Source: Odobenus rosmarus divergens (lineage: Eukaryota; Chordata; Mammalia; Carnivora; Odobenidae). Taken from it: a DNA stretch of 64,000 bases. The notes under the pieces were generated by a model. The model worked only from the letters and a program-made list of their open reading frames with translations. It was not told where the DNA came from and made no database searches. The stretch covers positions 3,003,466 to 3,067,465 of the forward strand of contig NW_004450396.1 in NCBI RefSeq assembly GCF_000321225.1, in the 5' to 3' direction. Of the stretch, positions 11,438 to 24,097 are shown in pieces. The stretch's first letter is position 1, and the number at the start of each line of letters is the position of its first letter. The position numbers and the translations under genes were made by a program.

Positions 11438-11643
11438 GGGGGTGACTGGGTGGCTCAGCTGTTTAAGTGTCTCACTTAGGCTCCGGTTCATGATCTCAGG
11501 GTTCTGGGATCAAGCCCCACGTCAGGCTCCCCACTCTGCCAGGAGTCTGTTTGTCTCCCTCTCCCTCTGCCTCTTCCACTGCTCATGCCCTCTCCCTCTC
11601 TCTCTTTCACTCTCATTTTTTTAAAAAAATTTTTTTAAAAAAA
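11438..11643 (+). mobile_element. Carnivore tRNA-Lys SINE, diverged
   Basis: GGGGGTGACTGGGTGGCTCA, GTTCATGATCTCAGGGTTCT, GGGATCAAGCCCCACGTCAG and a pyrimidine tail are recognisable. The 3' end is A/T runs. No clear TSD is seen. Confidence 0.85.
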
Positions 11644-12313
11644 TGGGAAATACTCCAGATACTGGGAATATACAGTCCACAGTCCACACAGTGTGACAGA
11701 GCATGTCATGTTCTATTTTAAACAAGTGGAAAGCTATCCCATTAAACGAGGAAGAGAAAGCAGGATATGAAACTAGAAAGCTAGGCTGGTTTAATGGATT
11801 TAGTCCTGCAGAAATCAGAGAACTGACAAGGACTTTGAGAAAAAGAAAGTAACATGACTCTACTTGTGTAGCAGAAAAATCATTATGGCTTCAATAGGGA
11901 GAATGGGTTGGTGGTGTAAGAACCTGAAGAATGTGAAATCAAGTAAGAAAATTCAAAGACCAGATTAGAGAAGTTGATGTATGAACTAAAACAATGGTGG
12001 TTATTGACTGATGAAGGTTGAATCAAGAAATATTTTAGGAGTAATATCTACTATAGGATTTGAGGTGACAGTTGACGCTGAGGTTTTCAGGTTGGTGGCC
12101 AAATGGATGGATATACCATTAACTAGAATAAAAACTACAGAAAAAGAGTAAGTGTGTTGGGGAATGGGGTGGGGGACAGAGAAGAGATGTAGAAAGCTGG
12201 AGATGATGGACATGGTTTTAGACAGGAAAAATCCAGAAGAATACCAATCCTCAAGAAGGCAGGGCAAAGGGAAGGAACCAATGCAGAAAGTTTGTTAAGA
12301 AAAGGTATAATGA

Positions 12314-12585
12314 GGGGCACCTGGGGGGCTCAGTCAGTTAAGCATCCAACTCTTAGTTTCAGCTCAGGTCAGGATCTCATGGGTCATGAGATCAAGCCCC
12401 AAGTCAGGCTCCACTCAGCAGGAGTCTGCTTGAAGATTTACTCCCTCTGCCCTACCACCACCTCCCTCAAATAAATAAATAAATCTTAAAAAGAAGGAAG
12501 AAAGAAAGAAAGAAGAAAGAAAGAAAGAAAGAGAAAGAAAGACAGAAAGAAAGAAAGAAAGAAAGAGAGAAAGAAGGAAGGAAGG
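12314..12585 (+). mobile_element. Carnivore tRNA-Lys SINE with (GAAA)n tail
   Basis: The head GGGGCACCTGGGGGGCTCAG, the older-subtype middle and the end CAAATAAATAAATAAATCTT are followed by a tail that has become a GAAA/GGAA microsatellite. The TSD AAAAGGTAYAATGA lies at 12300-12313 and 12586-12599 with one mismatch, so the microsatellite is part of the inserted element. Confidence 0.93.
12491..12585. repeat. (GAAA)n/(GGAA)n microsatellite in a SINE tail
   Basis: An interrupted GAAA tract with some GAGA, GACA and GGAA units. It lies inside the SINE's target-site duplications, so it arose from the poly(A) tail. Confidence 0.9.
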
Positions 12586-12985
12586 AAAAGGTACAATGAA
12601 AGAGAATAACACATCAGGAGCCAAGACAACAGAGTTTCAAGAAGAACGAATTAAATATTCATGCTGATATCATAGAGAGCTAGGAGAAATCTGGCTCAAT
12701 CTTCCAACCCCAGAATTAGGGGAGGAAGAAATGTACAGTCTCTCCTCCTGATGGGTTTGAGGAAGGGAGTGTCATCAGAGAAAATTAATGTTTCAGTTAA
12801 GTTGAGGTGACAGGAGCACCCTATGGAAAGTTTAACAATGTGGGGAAGAATTAAAAGACCCAGTTTTCCAGGGAAGATAACTGGGAGGAGAGCCAGCAGG
12901 CAGAGGAGGGGGAAGTTGCCAGACCACCAGGAAAGGAGAAGACTGACCTGGAGAGAGATAAGAGGAGGAGAGGATTAATGATGAG

Positions 12986-13796
12986 GGGACTCTGATTTCT
13001 TTTTATCTTTATCTTAAGTGAAATAATTTTCAGCACTTCAAATTCCTTTCTGATATCACATTAACTTAATAATTTAATACTCTGGTTGTTCTGCAAGTCT
13101 GCCCTTATGTGAAGGTGTTCTGCCAATCTAAGCAACAGTGATGCCAACTACCATAATGAGAAAGCCTAGGAACGTTGATGCAAAATTGCAAAATCTTTCC
13201 CATTCAGGTCACAGTTCTCCTGTAAGCTTCTCAAGTGTCACCTCTGCATTTGAAGACAATCTTGGTATGCTACACAGATGGCTATTTATGGTGGGCTTCA
13301 GTAATTTTTTCAGCAAGGAAAACCTAAATCTGCATTCTTCTGATTTAGCCGCTTATCCTTGTAAAACACATATAGAACTCGTACTAACTGAGCCAAAACA
13401 TCCTGCCAGGGCCACCTGGAACCCCATCATCACTATCTAAGAAAAGCTAGCAGAGTCTAGGTATGCCCCTTATAGTTATTCAATAAACTAAGAAAAAAAT
13501 ATTGGGTAAACCACATGTCTAAATCACAAGATAAAATTCAGAAAATTATTTTTGTCACCAGATATGCCTGTTGAGAGCCCTGTTTCCTTTTGCCAAGATG
13601 CTGAGTCCAATATTTTACAGCCAGTTTTTTCAGCAGTCCTGTGGTTAGGAGAAAAGACGGACTGCTATACTGACCACATTTGGACCAGCTGCAGAAATAA
13701 TTTAATCAACCTGGCATGAAGGACATTGTTCAAGTGAGCAGTTTTCTCTGCTGTCTAATTAGTAAATAAACAGATTGTCAAGGTAATGTGTCAGTA
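12986..13796. other. Non-coding DNA, no repeat recognised
   Basis: A 100-residue frame at 13138-13440 (plus) has no recognised domain or flanking splice sites. Confidence 0.45.
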
Positions 13797-14339
13797 TGTT
13801 TACCCCAGTATGGTAGCTTTAACACATGGTCCCAAATTCCTTGACACTTCTTACCAAAAGGTGGGGGTCCGTGTCCTATTCCCTTGAAACCAGAAAGATT
13901 TATGAGTGCTTCTGCCAATAGAGTAAGTTATAAGTGATGTGATTCCAAGAGTAAATTAGAAAAGGCCATGTAACTTCTGTCTGGTCCTCTTGAGACACTC
14001 TCTGGAAGAAGCCAGGCACCGTGAAAGAAGTCTGACTATCCTGAAACTACTATGCTGGAAAGGCTACAGGTGGGCACTCAGTCAAAAAGCCCCAGCTGAG
14101 AGCTCCTCGTGAACAGTGACACTGATTGCCAGCCATGTGATTCAGACATGTTAGACATTCAGCCCAACTGAGCTTTCAGACAACTATATCCCAACTACAT
14201 GAGATACCCGAAGCAAGCATTGCCCTTCTAAGCTCTTCTGAATTACTAGTCCATAAAACCATGAGCAAAACAAAAAATATACATTTGAAGGTACGAAATT
14301 TGGGGGGTAGTTTGTTGCAGAGCAATAGTAACTAAAACA
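13797..14339 (+). mobile_element. 5' LTR of an ERVL-MaLR (MLT1-like) element
   Basis: AACACATGGTCCCAAATTCC, GCCAGCCATGTGATTCAGAC, CCATAAAACCATGAGC and GGTAGTTTGTTGCAGAGCAA follow the order of MLT1-type LTRs. A second, diverged copy in the same orientation lies at about 15735-16198, so this reads as the upstream LTR. The start is approximate and no flanking duplication is clear. Confidence 0.65.
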
Positions 14340-15734
14340 GAATGTGTTAGCTGCAAGTGGAACTGCTGAAAACAGCGACACCCCAAAACATATGCTGGGG
14401 ACTGGGAACAGGATGGTGGGCAAAAGCTGGAAGAACCTTGAGGAATCTGCTATCAGAAGCCTAAAGGCCCTTGAAGAAATTGTCAGTGAGAGCTTAAAGG
14501 TAATTAAGAAAACTGTTGCTGGTAGCTGGAGGAAAGAGTATCCTAATTCCGTATTGGTCAAGTTTATCGAAACTATTGCCTGGAGTAACATGGAAAATAG
14601 AAAATGTATCTCATAAACTGATGAATCTAGCCAAGGACAGGCAGAATGTTAAAAAAAAAAAATTTACCAACTGGTTTCTTTTAGCAATATATTATAAGAT
14701 ATGGTTAGAGCAAGAAAAGCCAAAGAAGAAATTTTTCCATTTTCAAAATTATGTAAAAGAAATTATAAAGGAACCAAGGCTTGATGGCCTCAAAAATAAA
14801 ACTATTTCCATTCTCTTCCAGCAGAATAGTCTCAAGGTCAAAAGGTCTTAGGATACGTGTCAAATCTGGAAAAAAATGTGGTTGTGACTAAAATTTTAAA
14901 CCTTTAGAATTATTTCAGATGGTGCTTCAGAGATATTTTCCAGCAACGAAGGGCTCGCTAAGTCTAAGGTGTGCTTTATGATATCTGCTGTTAATACTAA
15001 GGCTTCTCACACAGTCTCATAGGGGACCCAAAGTAGAGAAGTACTTGCCTGGAAGAAATTTGTGATTGTTTCCATTATCTAATGGAGTAGATTTTAAACT
15101 GGTACACAGGAAGTGTTTAAAGGAATTATATTAGCTTGGACGGAAATGGACATAGCACAAAATGAAGAGAAGCCTTTGAGCAGGAAGCAGACTGAGAAAT
15201 TATTCAGTTGTACCATGGGCCATTTCTTATGGAAAGGAAGGATTAATCACAAGATAGAACCAAGATTCTGAGGGCAAACCAAAAATCCACAGAGAATTGG
15301 TCTCAGGGAAAAATACTGATTCCTAATCTAAAAACTGGCAATACATGCCCAGCCATATTTCAGATATACTACAGAACAGTGACTGCTATACCATCTGTTT
15401 CCGCCTTTTTGAGTGGAATGTCTACCAGTTACCTAGTGCCTATTCCACCATTTTGTATCGGATGTGTGGAATAAGATGACTTATTTCTTTCAGTTACAGA
15501 CCTTCAGATTGAGAAGAATGGTATTCACAGAGCTGAACCAAGGGAACTATGTCTGAAGAAACTCCTCTCTAGAGCTGCTTTAGACAATTAGATTGTGAAT
15601 CTTCTCAGGCCTAAATGTGATGTTGGAATGGAATGAAATATGAGCTGGGGGGTGAGGGAGGTGAGTCCTGAAAAAGGATCAGTGTATTTTGTGCATGGAA
15701 GAAATGAAAAGAATTTGTGATTAGAGCACAAACC
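14340..15734 (+). mobile_element. Internal region of the MaLR element
   Basis: The stretch lies between two similarly oriented LTR copies. It starts GTTAGCTGCAAGTGGAACTG and is A/G-rich, as MaLR internal sequence is. Short open frames (90 and 111 residues at 14344-14616 and 14516-14851) are decayed and belong to no recognisable full-length viral gene. Autonomous function is lost. Confidence 0.5.
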
Positions 15735-16198
15735 ATGGTTGTTTAAAACATGGCTCCAAAGATTTTGACACTCCTTCCATCAATAGGTGGGATCTATATG
15801 GATGGAATTATGACTGTTTCAACCAAGAGAGTGATACTATTTCTAAGTCTACATCATAAAACTCCATGCAACTTCTGCCTGGTATTCTTGAAATTCTCAC
15901 CCAATGAAAAGTTTGCCCCCATGAAAGATATCCAATTACCCTGAGACCACCATGCTGGAGAGTCACCCATAGCCACTCCAGTCAACATCACTAATACCGA
16001 ATGCCAGCCATGCAAGTAAACTATCTTGGACACCCAGCCATGTCAAGTCTTTAGACAACCCTAGTCAATATCTAACTACCATTTTATGTATAACTCCAAG
16101 TGAGAACTGCCCAGCCAATCCCTTTTGGAAGTCCTAGCCCTCAAAATACTGAGGAAAAAAAAAAAAGGTTGTTTGATGCGGCACTACTAAATGAAACA
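15735..16198 (+). mobile_element. 3' LTR of the MaLR element
   Basis: It aligns in order with the upstream LTR: AAAACATGGCTCCAAAG, GACACTCCTTCC, CAACTTCTGCCTGGTATTCT, AATGCCAGCCATGCAAG and a terminal GTTGTTTGATGCGGCACTAC. It is strongly diverged from the 5' LTR, consistent with great age. Confidence 0.6.
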
Positions 16199-18358
16199 GT
16201 TAGAAATATTTTTTAATGATAAATCCTTCCAGGATGAAAGTATCTCCTTATGAGTTAAGTCAGAGGGAGGAGGAACAAATATTTGGCATAAACCACGTGG
16301 GATCTGGAGATAAAAGCTGGACAAAAGCTAAATAGCTATTTATAGGAGAATATGTTAAAATGGTATAGTAACCATATAGAATATTTCAAAATCATTCACT
16401 TGAAAATTTAGGGCTATTTCATTTGATGTGGAGGAATTTCCAGGAAGTAATGTTAAATGAAAATAGTAAAATGAAGATGGGCATGTTAAATGTATTTTCT
16501 CATATATGTTTGTATAGCTACATTTGAGTATGTGTGTGTGTGTGTGTGTGTAAAGAGAGAGATTGTTTTCAGTATGTGTGTTCTGTACTTATGTGTATTT
16601 TTGTATGTATACATGTAACTTTTAAGCACAGATACAAACCAGCCTGCTAATAAAGCTACTCTGCACATGGAAGTAGGGATATATGTGGGTAAGGCTAATG
16701 TAGAGCAAGAGGGAAGGGAGGAGAAAGCGAGCCAAGGAAAAAGGGAAAAGCAAAGAATGCATTAGGAATAGATGCTCCAACATTTATGACCTTAAGTTAA
16801 ATATTTCCATATATGCTTACATAATTTAAAGTATTCATATATGTGATGTATATGTATACAGATTTTTTTTAATACTAAGACACAAGGACCATAGACTATG
16901 GATGACAGTATTATTAATGGCTGTCAGCAAGATTAAAAAGGGGAAACAGGTACAGGGCAAGGATAGTCATGGCAAAACACAGAAGGCACAGCAGCACAGG
17001 TGTGAAACTGGCTAAACCCAGGAGAAACCAAAGTCCAGGTGACAAACCCTAATGGAATGGTGGCTAACAGAGGGATGTATAGATAAGTAGGTCAAGGTGA
17101 ATAATCAAAAGCAGTGAGAATCAGAAGACTACAGATACTGAACAATAGGAATCTTGGACAAAAGCAGGGTAGAGAGTAAGGAATAAGATCACTTAAAATA
17201 ATAATTAAAAAAATAGGGTAAGGTACTAGAAGAGGGACAAGATCTGCAGCGCAAGCAAGAAATCTGAAAAGGAAATGCCATGGCCTTTCTGCATTTCCAG
17301 CCACAAGAACACCTGAATATCTGAGACCAAGTCTTATCTTGGCCAAGGAGCTTCTGGATCATGTATTTGTAGATTACTTAGTGTTGGCAGCATTATGGGA
17401 TATAATTGTGTCTAATTAGTGGCTAGTTTACAAGCTAGAAACTCAAAGATTATTAAGAATGAAGTGACTTACTATGGTTAGGGGCAGCATTTTCTGAGAT
17501 TTAGAAGCTCTTCCAAAGAGCTTTGAATGTATTTTCCAGAGGCAAATGCTAGGTTGTGTCTATCTGCTTACAAATTTGACATCAAGATAGGCCATTACAA
17601 CTCTTCCTTGGAAACTTCATATTGACTTTTGTCCCACAACTACTTTGGTTAAACTATTTTCATTTGTTAGGCAGCTTGAGTTTCTTTCTCTACAGACAAA
17701 TACCACAGTATTTGTTTATACATATTATTTAATTCATTTTAGAATCCTAAACATCCCAGTAAGAACTTAGTGGTCCAAATGTGAATTTACTAAATCCTTC
17801 AGATGGAAATTGTGAGCATAGTAAAGTTTGCACCAATCAAAATATTTGTCTTCTTAAATGTGTCTATGATGTGCATCATCCAAAAATTATTTCAGAATTG
17901 CCTCTCTACACTAGAGAAAACAGTTCAACTTTGAGGAATAAAGTGACAGTCAAAACTGTTCAGGGACACTGTCTTCAATTAATTTCAGCCAATCTCATTC
18001 CAACAGACACAACTAGCTCAGGCAGAGGAGAAATAGTTATTCTGACTGTTTTGTCCTTACCTAATTCATGAGAAAGAGATTGTATTTTCACATAGTTTTA
18101 TATTATCTGTTAACTACATTCAACAACCAGGACAGCACACACCAATAGGTTAATAAAGTCTCTCCTAGAAAATAGGTGAGGGAGTTCAAATTTTTGTTCT
18201 TTATTTCATTCCGAATTTTTTTTTACAGTAGGTTTCTGATATTTTAATATAATAGAGAATTTGTTAAATGATTTAAAAAATAAAAATCTTGGCAGGAATA
18301 GCATTGCCAATGGTTAACTGCAATGCCCTGATTTCTCTTAAATAACAAATGTTAAAAG
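16199..18358. other. Non-coding DNA with a TG microsatellite
   Basis: No gene is recognised. A (TG)n tract occurs at 16531-16551. Frames of 60-96 residues show no domain. Confidence 0.5.
16531..16551. repeat. (TG)n microsatellite
   Basis: Ten TG units, followed by AAAGAGAGAGATT. Confidence 0.9.
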
Positions 18359-18374
18359 TTGTTTGCAGTGAAAT

Positions 18375-19524
18375 GACATATCAGATAAAGGGCTAGTATC
18401 CAAAATCTATAAAGAACTTATCAAACTCAACACCCAAAGAACAAATAATCCAATCAAAAAATGGACAGAAGACATGAACAGACATTTTTCCAAAGAAGAC
18501 ATCCAAATGGCCAACAGACACATGAAAAAGTGCTCAACATCGCTCAGCATCAGGGAAATCCAAATCAAGACCTCAATGAGATACCACCTCACACCAGTCA
18601 GAATGGCTAAAATTAACAAGTCAGGAAACGACAGATGTTGGTGGGGATGCGGAGAAAGGGGAACCCTCCTACACTGTTGGTGGGAATGCAAGCTGGTGCA
18701 ACCACTCTTGAAAACAGTATGGAAGTTCCTCAAACAGTTGAAAATAGAGCTACCATACAACCCAGCAATTGCACTACTGGGTATTTACCCCAAAGATACA
18801 AATGTAGGGATCCAAGGGGTACGTGCACCCCAATGTTTATAGCAGCAATGTCCACAATAGCCAAACTGTGGAAAGAGCCAAGATGTCCATCAACAGATGA
18901 ATGGATAAAGAAGATGTGGTATATATACACAATGGAATATTATGCAGCCATCAAAAGGAATGAGATCTTGCCATTCACAACGATGTGGATAGAACTGGAG
19001 GGTGTTATGCTGAGTGAAATAAGTCAATCAGAGAAAGACATGTATCATATGACCTCACTGATATGAGGAATTCTTAATCTCAGGAAACAAACTGAGGGTT
19101 GCTGGAGTGGTGGGGGATGGGAGGGATGGGGTGGCTGGGTGATAGACATTGGGGAGGGTATGTGCTATGGTGAGCGCTGTGAATTGTGCAAGACTGTTGA
19201 ATCACAGATCTGTACTTCTGAAACAAATAATGCAACATATGTTAAGAAAAAAAAAGAAGAAGTTAGCAGGAGGGGAAGAATGAAGGGGAGTAAATCGGAG
19301 TGGGAGACGAACCATGAGAGACGATGGACTCTGAAAAACAAACTGAGGGTTCTAGAGGGGAGGGGGGTGGGGGGATGTGTTAGACTGGTGATGGGTATTA
19401 AAGAGTGCACGTTCTGCGTGGAGCACTGGGTGTTATGCACAAACAATGAATCATGGTACGCTACATCAAAAACTAATGATGTAATGTATGGTGATTAACA
19501 TAACAATAAAAAATTTAAAAAAAA
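18375..19524 (+). mobile_element. 5'-truncated LINE-1: ORF2 C-terminus plus 3' UTR
   Basis: The TSD TTGTTTGCAGTGAAAT is exact at 18359-18374 and 19525-19540. The 5' part codes for the C-terminal end of LINE-1 ORF2, from [13 protein letters not shown] and [16 protein letters not shown] sequence to WKEPRCPSTDEW and MWYIYTMEYYAAIKRNEI. The frame shifts near 18830, where it moves from the frame of 18474-18842 to that of 18635-19066. The UTR has two modules. Module A runs to about 19240 and ends AACATATGTTAAG. Module B (about 19265-19500) ends AATGTATGGTGATTAACATA, followed by the tail. The copy is dead, but the exact TSD indicates a fairly recent insertion. Confidence 0.95.
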
Positions 19525-19540
19525 TTGTTTGCAGTGAAAT

Positions 19541-21289
19541 TATATTAATAAGGTATCACTAGCCTTTATCATTCAGGTAGTATTCAATGAGACATCCATT
19601 GCCACAACTTGATTTTCAACTTTGAAATAAGAGATCTTGCCATCAAGGCATACCATTCATCAAATGACAGCTCTTCAAATACACTTTAAACATGTCACGA
19701 GTCTTTTTTCTTATTATTTAAGGGCAACGTTCTCTTTACTCTCAAACTCAGGATGCATTTTTTAAGGGAATATTTAGGTCAATTTTTTCCTATTGAAAAT
19801 TTGTTTTTAACATTTATTATGTGTTTTCTTTCTTTTCTTTATTATAGATTTTCAATGAAGAAAAAAGGAGACTATACATAGAAATTCACGCTAAATTTTG
19901 GATATCTAAACTTAAAATTCAAGTAAAAAAAAAAGCTAGTCAAACCTCAAACTCAGAATTCCAGTTGCTTTAAAAATTATTGAAGGTGAAAAGTATTTTT
20001 TGTCATTGTAAAGTTTATTTTTAAGCCTATTTTTCAACTGCACCAAGTTAGATTTTAAGCCAATTTGGATTCAGCTTAAATCTGAAAGAGAGTGGGAAAA
20101 AGTCCGTAATTCAAGTCGTTTCAAACTTGGACATACGAACGAACATGACTCATATAGGGTGAGAAAAATGCCCCAATGTCCAGGGCCTCACAAAACTCTA
20201 AATTTTCAAGTTTGGCAAATCCTCTCGGTTTATACTTGATTTAAAAATATAAGCACATTGAAGATTTCTGGGCCTATCCTTAATATAAAACTACTTTCTT
20301 CAATTATTACATTGGTTCATATATAAAGTACATATTCACTTTTTAAAAACTGATATAGATTTGTATATTTGACCCAAAGTTTCTTCATAATTCAGCTTCT
20401 GTTAATATGGAGTGAAATGTAGCCAGATAAAGAACATTATTCAAGTGAAGAGGGTCTGAAAACACCATGTATATTAGCTCTGACTAGTGTTTTCAGTAAT
20501 ATCAACCACATATTTATACAGTTAAGTGTTTAAACAATGCCACTTAAACTGAGTAATAAAAATCATTGTTTAGATTTTTAACACTGCTTTTCTACCTCAA
20601 AGGCAGGATCAGAGCATCACATAACTAGAACATTTATTTTTATTGTACTTTTTACCTGTAGTATAGAGTCCTAAAGCCTGTGTCGAGAATAATGAAAGAG
20701 TTTTTTGGAGTAAAAATACAACTTTAAATATTAGGGACAAAACAGTAAAGTAATTCCTAGTAGACACATTTACAAATAGATCACATTTTTTTGTAAGGTA
20801 TCATACAGGCAAGTAACAGATTTAAAGCCGTAATGTTTTATTACTAAAGAAATGAAATAGAATTTGTTTGTGGTTTGCTGAATGTCAGAATTTATAACAT
20901 ATCAAACCACCACAATGTGCACTGTGGGAAATTGTAAGACATGAAAGATGATTCTTTCATCCAAAACCCCTACATCTTTGGGAAAGGGACACATACATTC
21001 ATGATAAATTGCATGACTTAATTTGCCCATATTCACTCTTGTTTGCAAGAGATCTAAGTCAGGTACATGTAGCTATTAATAAATAATAAAAATTACAATT
21101 TTCTGTATATTTTATATTCCCCAAAGGATTTGAGAGACAGAAAGTTAATAACAGAGCAAACGTTTATAATATAGGTAAGAAATCATAAAGGGAAAATGCT
21201 ATAAAATTCAGATGAAAAGAACAGATACTACTGCACAAGGAAGCGAGATTAGAGAGAAACTGACAAAATATCATTGTGATAAGTAACCC
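19541..21289. other. AT-rich non-coding DNA, nothing recognised
   Basis: No open frame above 60 codons, no clear repeat and no RNA gene were found in this stretch. Confidence 0.6.
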
Positions 21290-21440
21290 CTATAGTAACA
21301 ATTAGCATTTTACATTCATTATTTCATTAATCTTCACAGGAACCAAAACCATGAATGAGAGAGCTTAAAATTATTCATGCTACACAAATGAGATCAAGGA
21401 GGCTCAAAGAAGACTGAATGCGCAGCCAGAAGCTCAACAC
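21290..21440 (-). mobile_element. MIR SINE
   Basis: TTAGCATTTTACATTCATTA, TTAATCTTCACAGGAACC and CACAAATGAGATCAAGGAGG lie in reverse MIR order. Confidence 0.6.
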
Positions 21441-22502
21441 GGGTTGTCTACCAGATCCAAAGTTTGTCTTCCATTTGTTGATCAAGCTGTTGCACAAGAC
21501 CTATTTTATGCCCTGGTTTGCCTGGCTTTAAGACTTTCAGAATCTCATCCTTACTTTTCCTCTGACAATAGGAGCATCACCAGCAAGCAACTGTCCATGT
21601 GGAATCAAAAAATTTTTTTCAGCAAAAACATTCTGGAATGAATAGTGCCAAGCCATTTTGAAAATCAGAGTCAGATGGGCATTTTGTGTTTAGGAAAAAT
21701 AAAAGCAGTTTTAATACTGGTCACTTGTCAACTCATATCACATCATTAATGTCATTTAAAACAATAGGCAATACTATACATGAGAGCTACTGCCTTTCCT
21801 CAAAAGAAAATGATGTCACTGTCAAGTCAAGATATTATGCTGGTGGAATTGTTTTCCACTCTGATACTGGCCACAAGAAAATCTTGCAGTCATTGAATAT
21901 TACCAAGGTTATCCATGACCATAGTAAAGGCTGTCCATTCTGGGGAAATCAATTTTTAGGAGAGAACTGATGTATACATATTTATTTCAAGGCAAGTTAA
22001 AGATTCCTTTTAAGAATTCTGAGTTCATTCTTTCCTGAGATCCTGAGAATATGATCTCGTTTCTGGTTTTCAGAAAGAGTGAAACTTTCCATATTGACCT
22101 ATATATTTTTATGTCTAGTTTTCTTTTAATAATGACTGAATATCATGATTATGATCATGAATATTATGAATATCATCATAATCCAGTGCTCTTAGGACAT
22201 GATTGAAAAACTATAGATAATCACAAGAACACTGTCCTAATTAACAATGATATCTAAATGAAAACTAATTCTAGAAATTAAAGTAGTTCACCAAAAGTAT
22301 CTGCCAATGGTAAAATCTAGGCTTCATTTTATTTATTTTGAAAAATAACATTTAAAAGACTAAAAAGTACAAAGAATAATATAACTAACACCCATAACTA
22401 ACCATCCAGAATGAAAAACTGTTAATATTTGCTCACACTGACTGCAAAAAAAATCATCTATTTGCGCTTTTAAAAAAATTAGATAAGTCATATAAGCCTA
22501 TA
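21441..22502. other. AT-rich non-coding DNA
   Basis: A 94-residue frame (21686-21970) shows no known domain. A short imperfect AT palindrome (GATTATGATCATGA, ATCATCATAATC) lies at about 22146-22183. Confidence 0.5.
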
Positions 22503-22632
22503 TCAGAAGAAAAGAAGGAAGAGAAAGAAGGGCCAAGGAAGAGAGGGAAGAAGAAAGGATGGAATGAAGAAAGAAGAGGAAGGGAAAAAGGGAAAGGAGA
22601 AAGAGAAAAGGAAGAAAAGAAGGAGGGAGGGT
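22503..22632. repeat. Purine-rich (GA-rich) low-complexity tract
   Basis: About 130 bases of almost pure A/G on the plus strand, with GAAGGAAGAGAAAGAAGGG-type units and no regular period. Frames on the opposite strand are artefacts of this composition. Confidence 0.85.
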
Positions 22633-24069
22633 AATGGGAAAAAGTCCAAAAAGAACAAAAGTTGAAGAATTATAGATAAAATTAAAGACCCCTTTGACCA
22701 CAATCACCATCCCACCTCCCAATCTCCTGTGCCAGAAAGTGTCCACCATCATGACTTTAATGTGTATCCTTTTAGTGCATTCTAAAATATTATGCTTGTG
22801 ATTTACTCCATCGTACTGCTATATAGCCACTATCATTTGACTGCTTTTTCAAAATTATATTTTGTGTTCCATTCATATTGATACATATAGATTGATGCTA
22901 TTAATTTTGGTTGCTGAATAAATTGTCTGAATTCAACACATTTTAACGATCAACATCCTTATTTGATGTTTCCACTTTTTCTCTATTGCAACCAAGTCTG
23001 CAATGTACATATTTCTGCATATTGCATTGCACACAGATGTAACTGTTTTTCTAGTGAATAAAATTACGAGAAAAATACCTGGGTCATACAGTATGAGTAT
23101 TTTCAATTTTACCATGAATTGCTAAATTGCTCTCCAAAGTGACTTCACAATTGTACACTCCCCCCGCTGTATGTGACAGCACTCTTCTCTTTATCTTCAC
23201 CCACAAGTGAAATTGTCAGAATTCTAAAACTTTTGTCAATGTGATGACTGGAAAATGCTAGCTCATTGTTGTTTTTAATCTGCATTTCCATGATTACAAG
23301 TGAGGTTGCATTTTTAATATGCTAATTAGCTACTCACAAATACTTTTCTGTGATTTATCCATATATATTATTTACTATTTTTCTATTTCAGTGTTTTTTC
23401 TTAGAGTTTTCATGATAATATGGATAATAATCTTTTGTCTACTATATACACTAGAAATATCTTCTCCCACTGTGACTTGTATCTTTTGGCATAAAACAAT
23501 TTTTAATTTTGATATAATCAAAGGATTGATGAGCAAATTATACACTTGCTAATTTTAAATTCTTCTTGTATTCTAATGACAAGCCTCACTTGATTGTAAG
23601 GTATTCTTAAAACTTTCTTGGATTTGGTTACCTTATATTTTAATCAGCAGCTTTCTATATATGTGCATAATTTTATAGGCTCATAATTTACCTTCTCTGC
23701 TATTTTACTAATCTAGTTTTGAAGTCGGCTTATATTAACCACATTTCAAAAGTCAGTTGTTTTTTGTTTTCTGAAACAAGTGTTCTGTTTTCTGGAGCAG
23801 CTTAGTAAATCTCACCTGGAGACTTCTTGGGCCTGGGGGTTTATAATTGGGGACCTGTAGGATATATTTCTACTACTTCAATTTCTCTAATGGTTATTAA
23901 TGTAGTCAAGTTTTAAAAATTCTTCCAGTGTCAATTCCAGCATTTTATATTTTATATTTCTACAATTTTTCAAATATATTAGCATATGATCTTTATAAAT
24001 TCTATTTTCATGTTTATTTTATATTTGATCTATAGTTATTTGTTCTGCATATAACAGCATATGCTTTTC

Positions 24070-24097
24070 ACATACACACACACATACGCACACACAT
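24070..24097. repeat. (CA)n microsatellite, interrupted
   Basis: CACATACACACACACACATACGCACACAC-type tract inside the old LINE-1. Confidence 0.8.

Larger units (their letters stand above)
11341..12985 (-). mobile_element. L2 LINE body, interrupted by two SINEs
   Basis: Segments 11341-11437, 11644-12299 and 12600-12985 read as one decayed L2 in reverse. Examples are AAGTAACATGACTCTACTTG, AGAAAAATCATTATGGCTTC, GAGAAGTTGATGTATGAAC and GGTGACAGGAGCACC. The G/A-rich composition is typical of the reversed L2 3' region. Frames inside it are chance. Confidence 0.55.

Noticed and set aside
18474..19066. Two overlapping open frames of 122 and 143 residues that look strongly coding
   Set aside because: They are the C-terminal part of LINE-1 ORF2 in two frames, within an element bounded by target-site duplications, so they are not a host gene.
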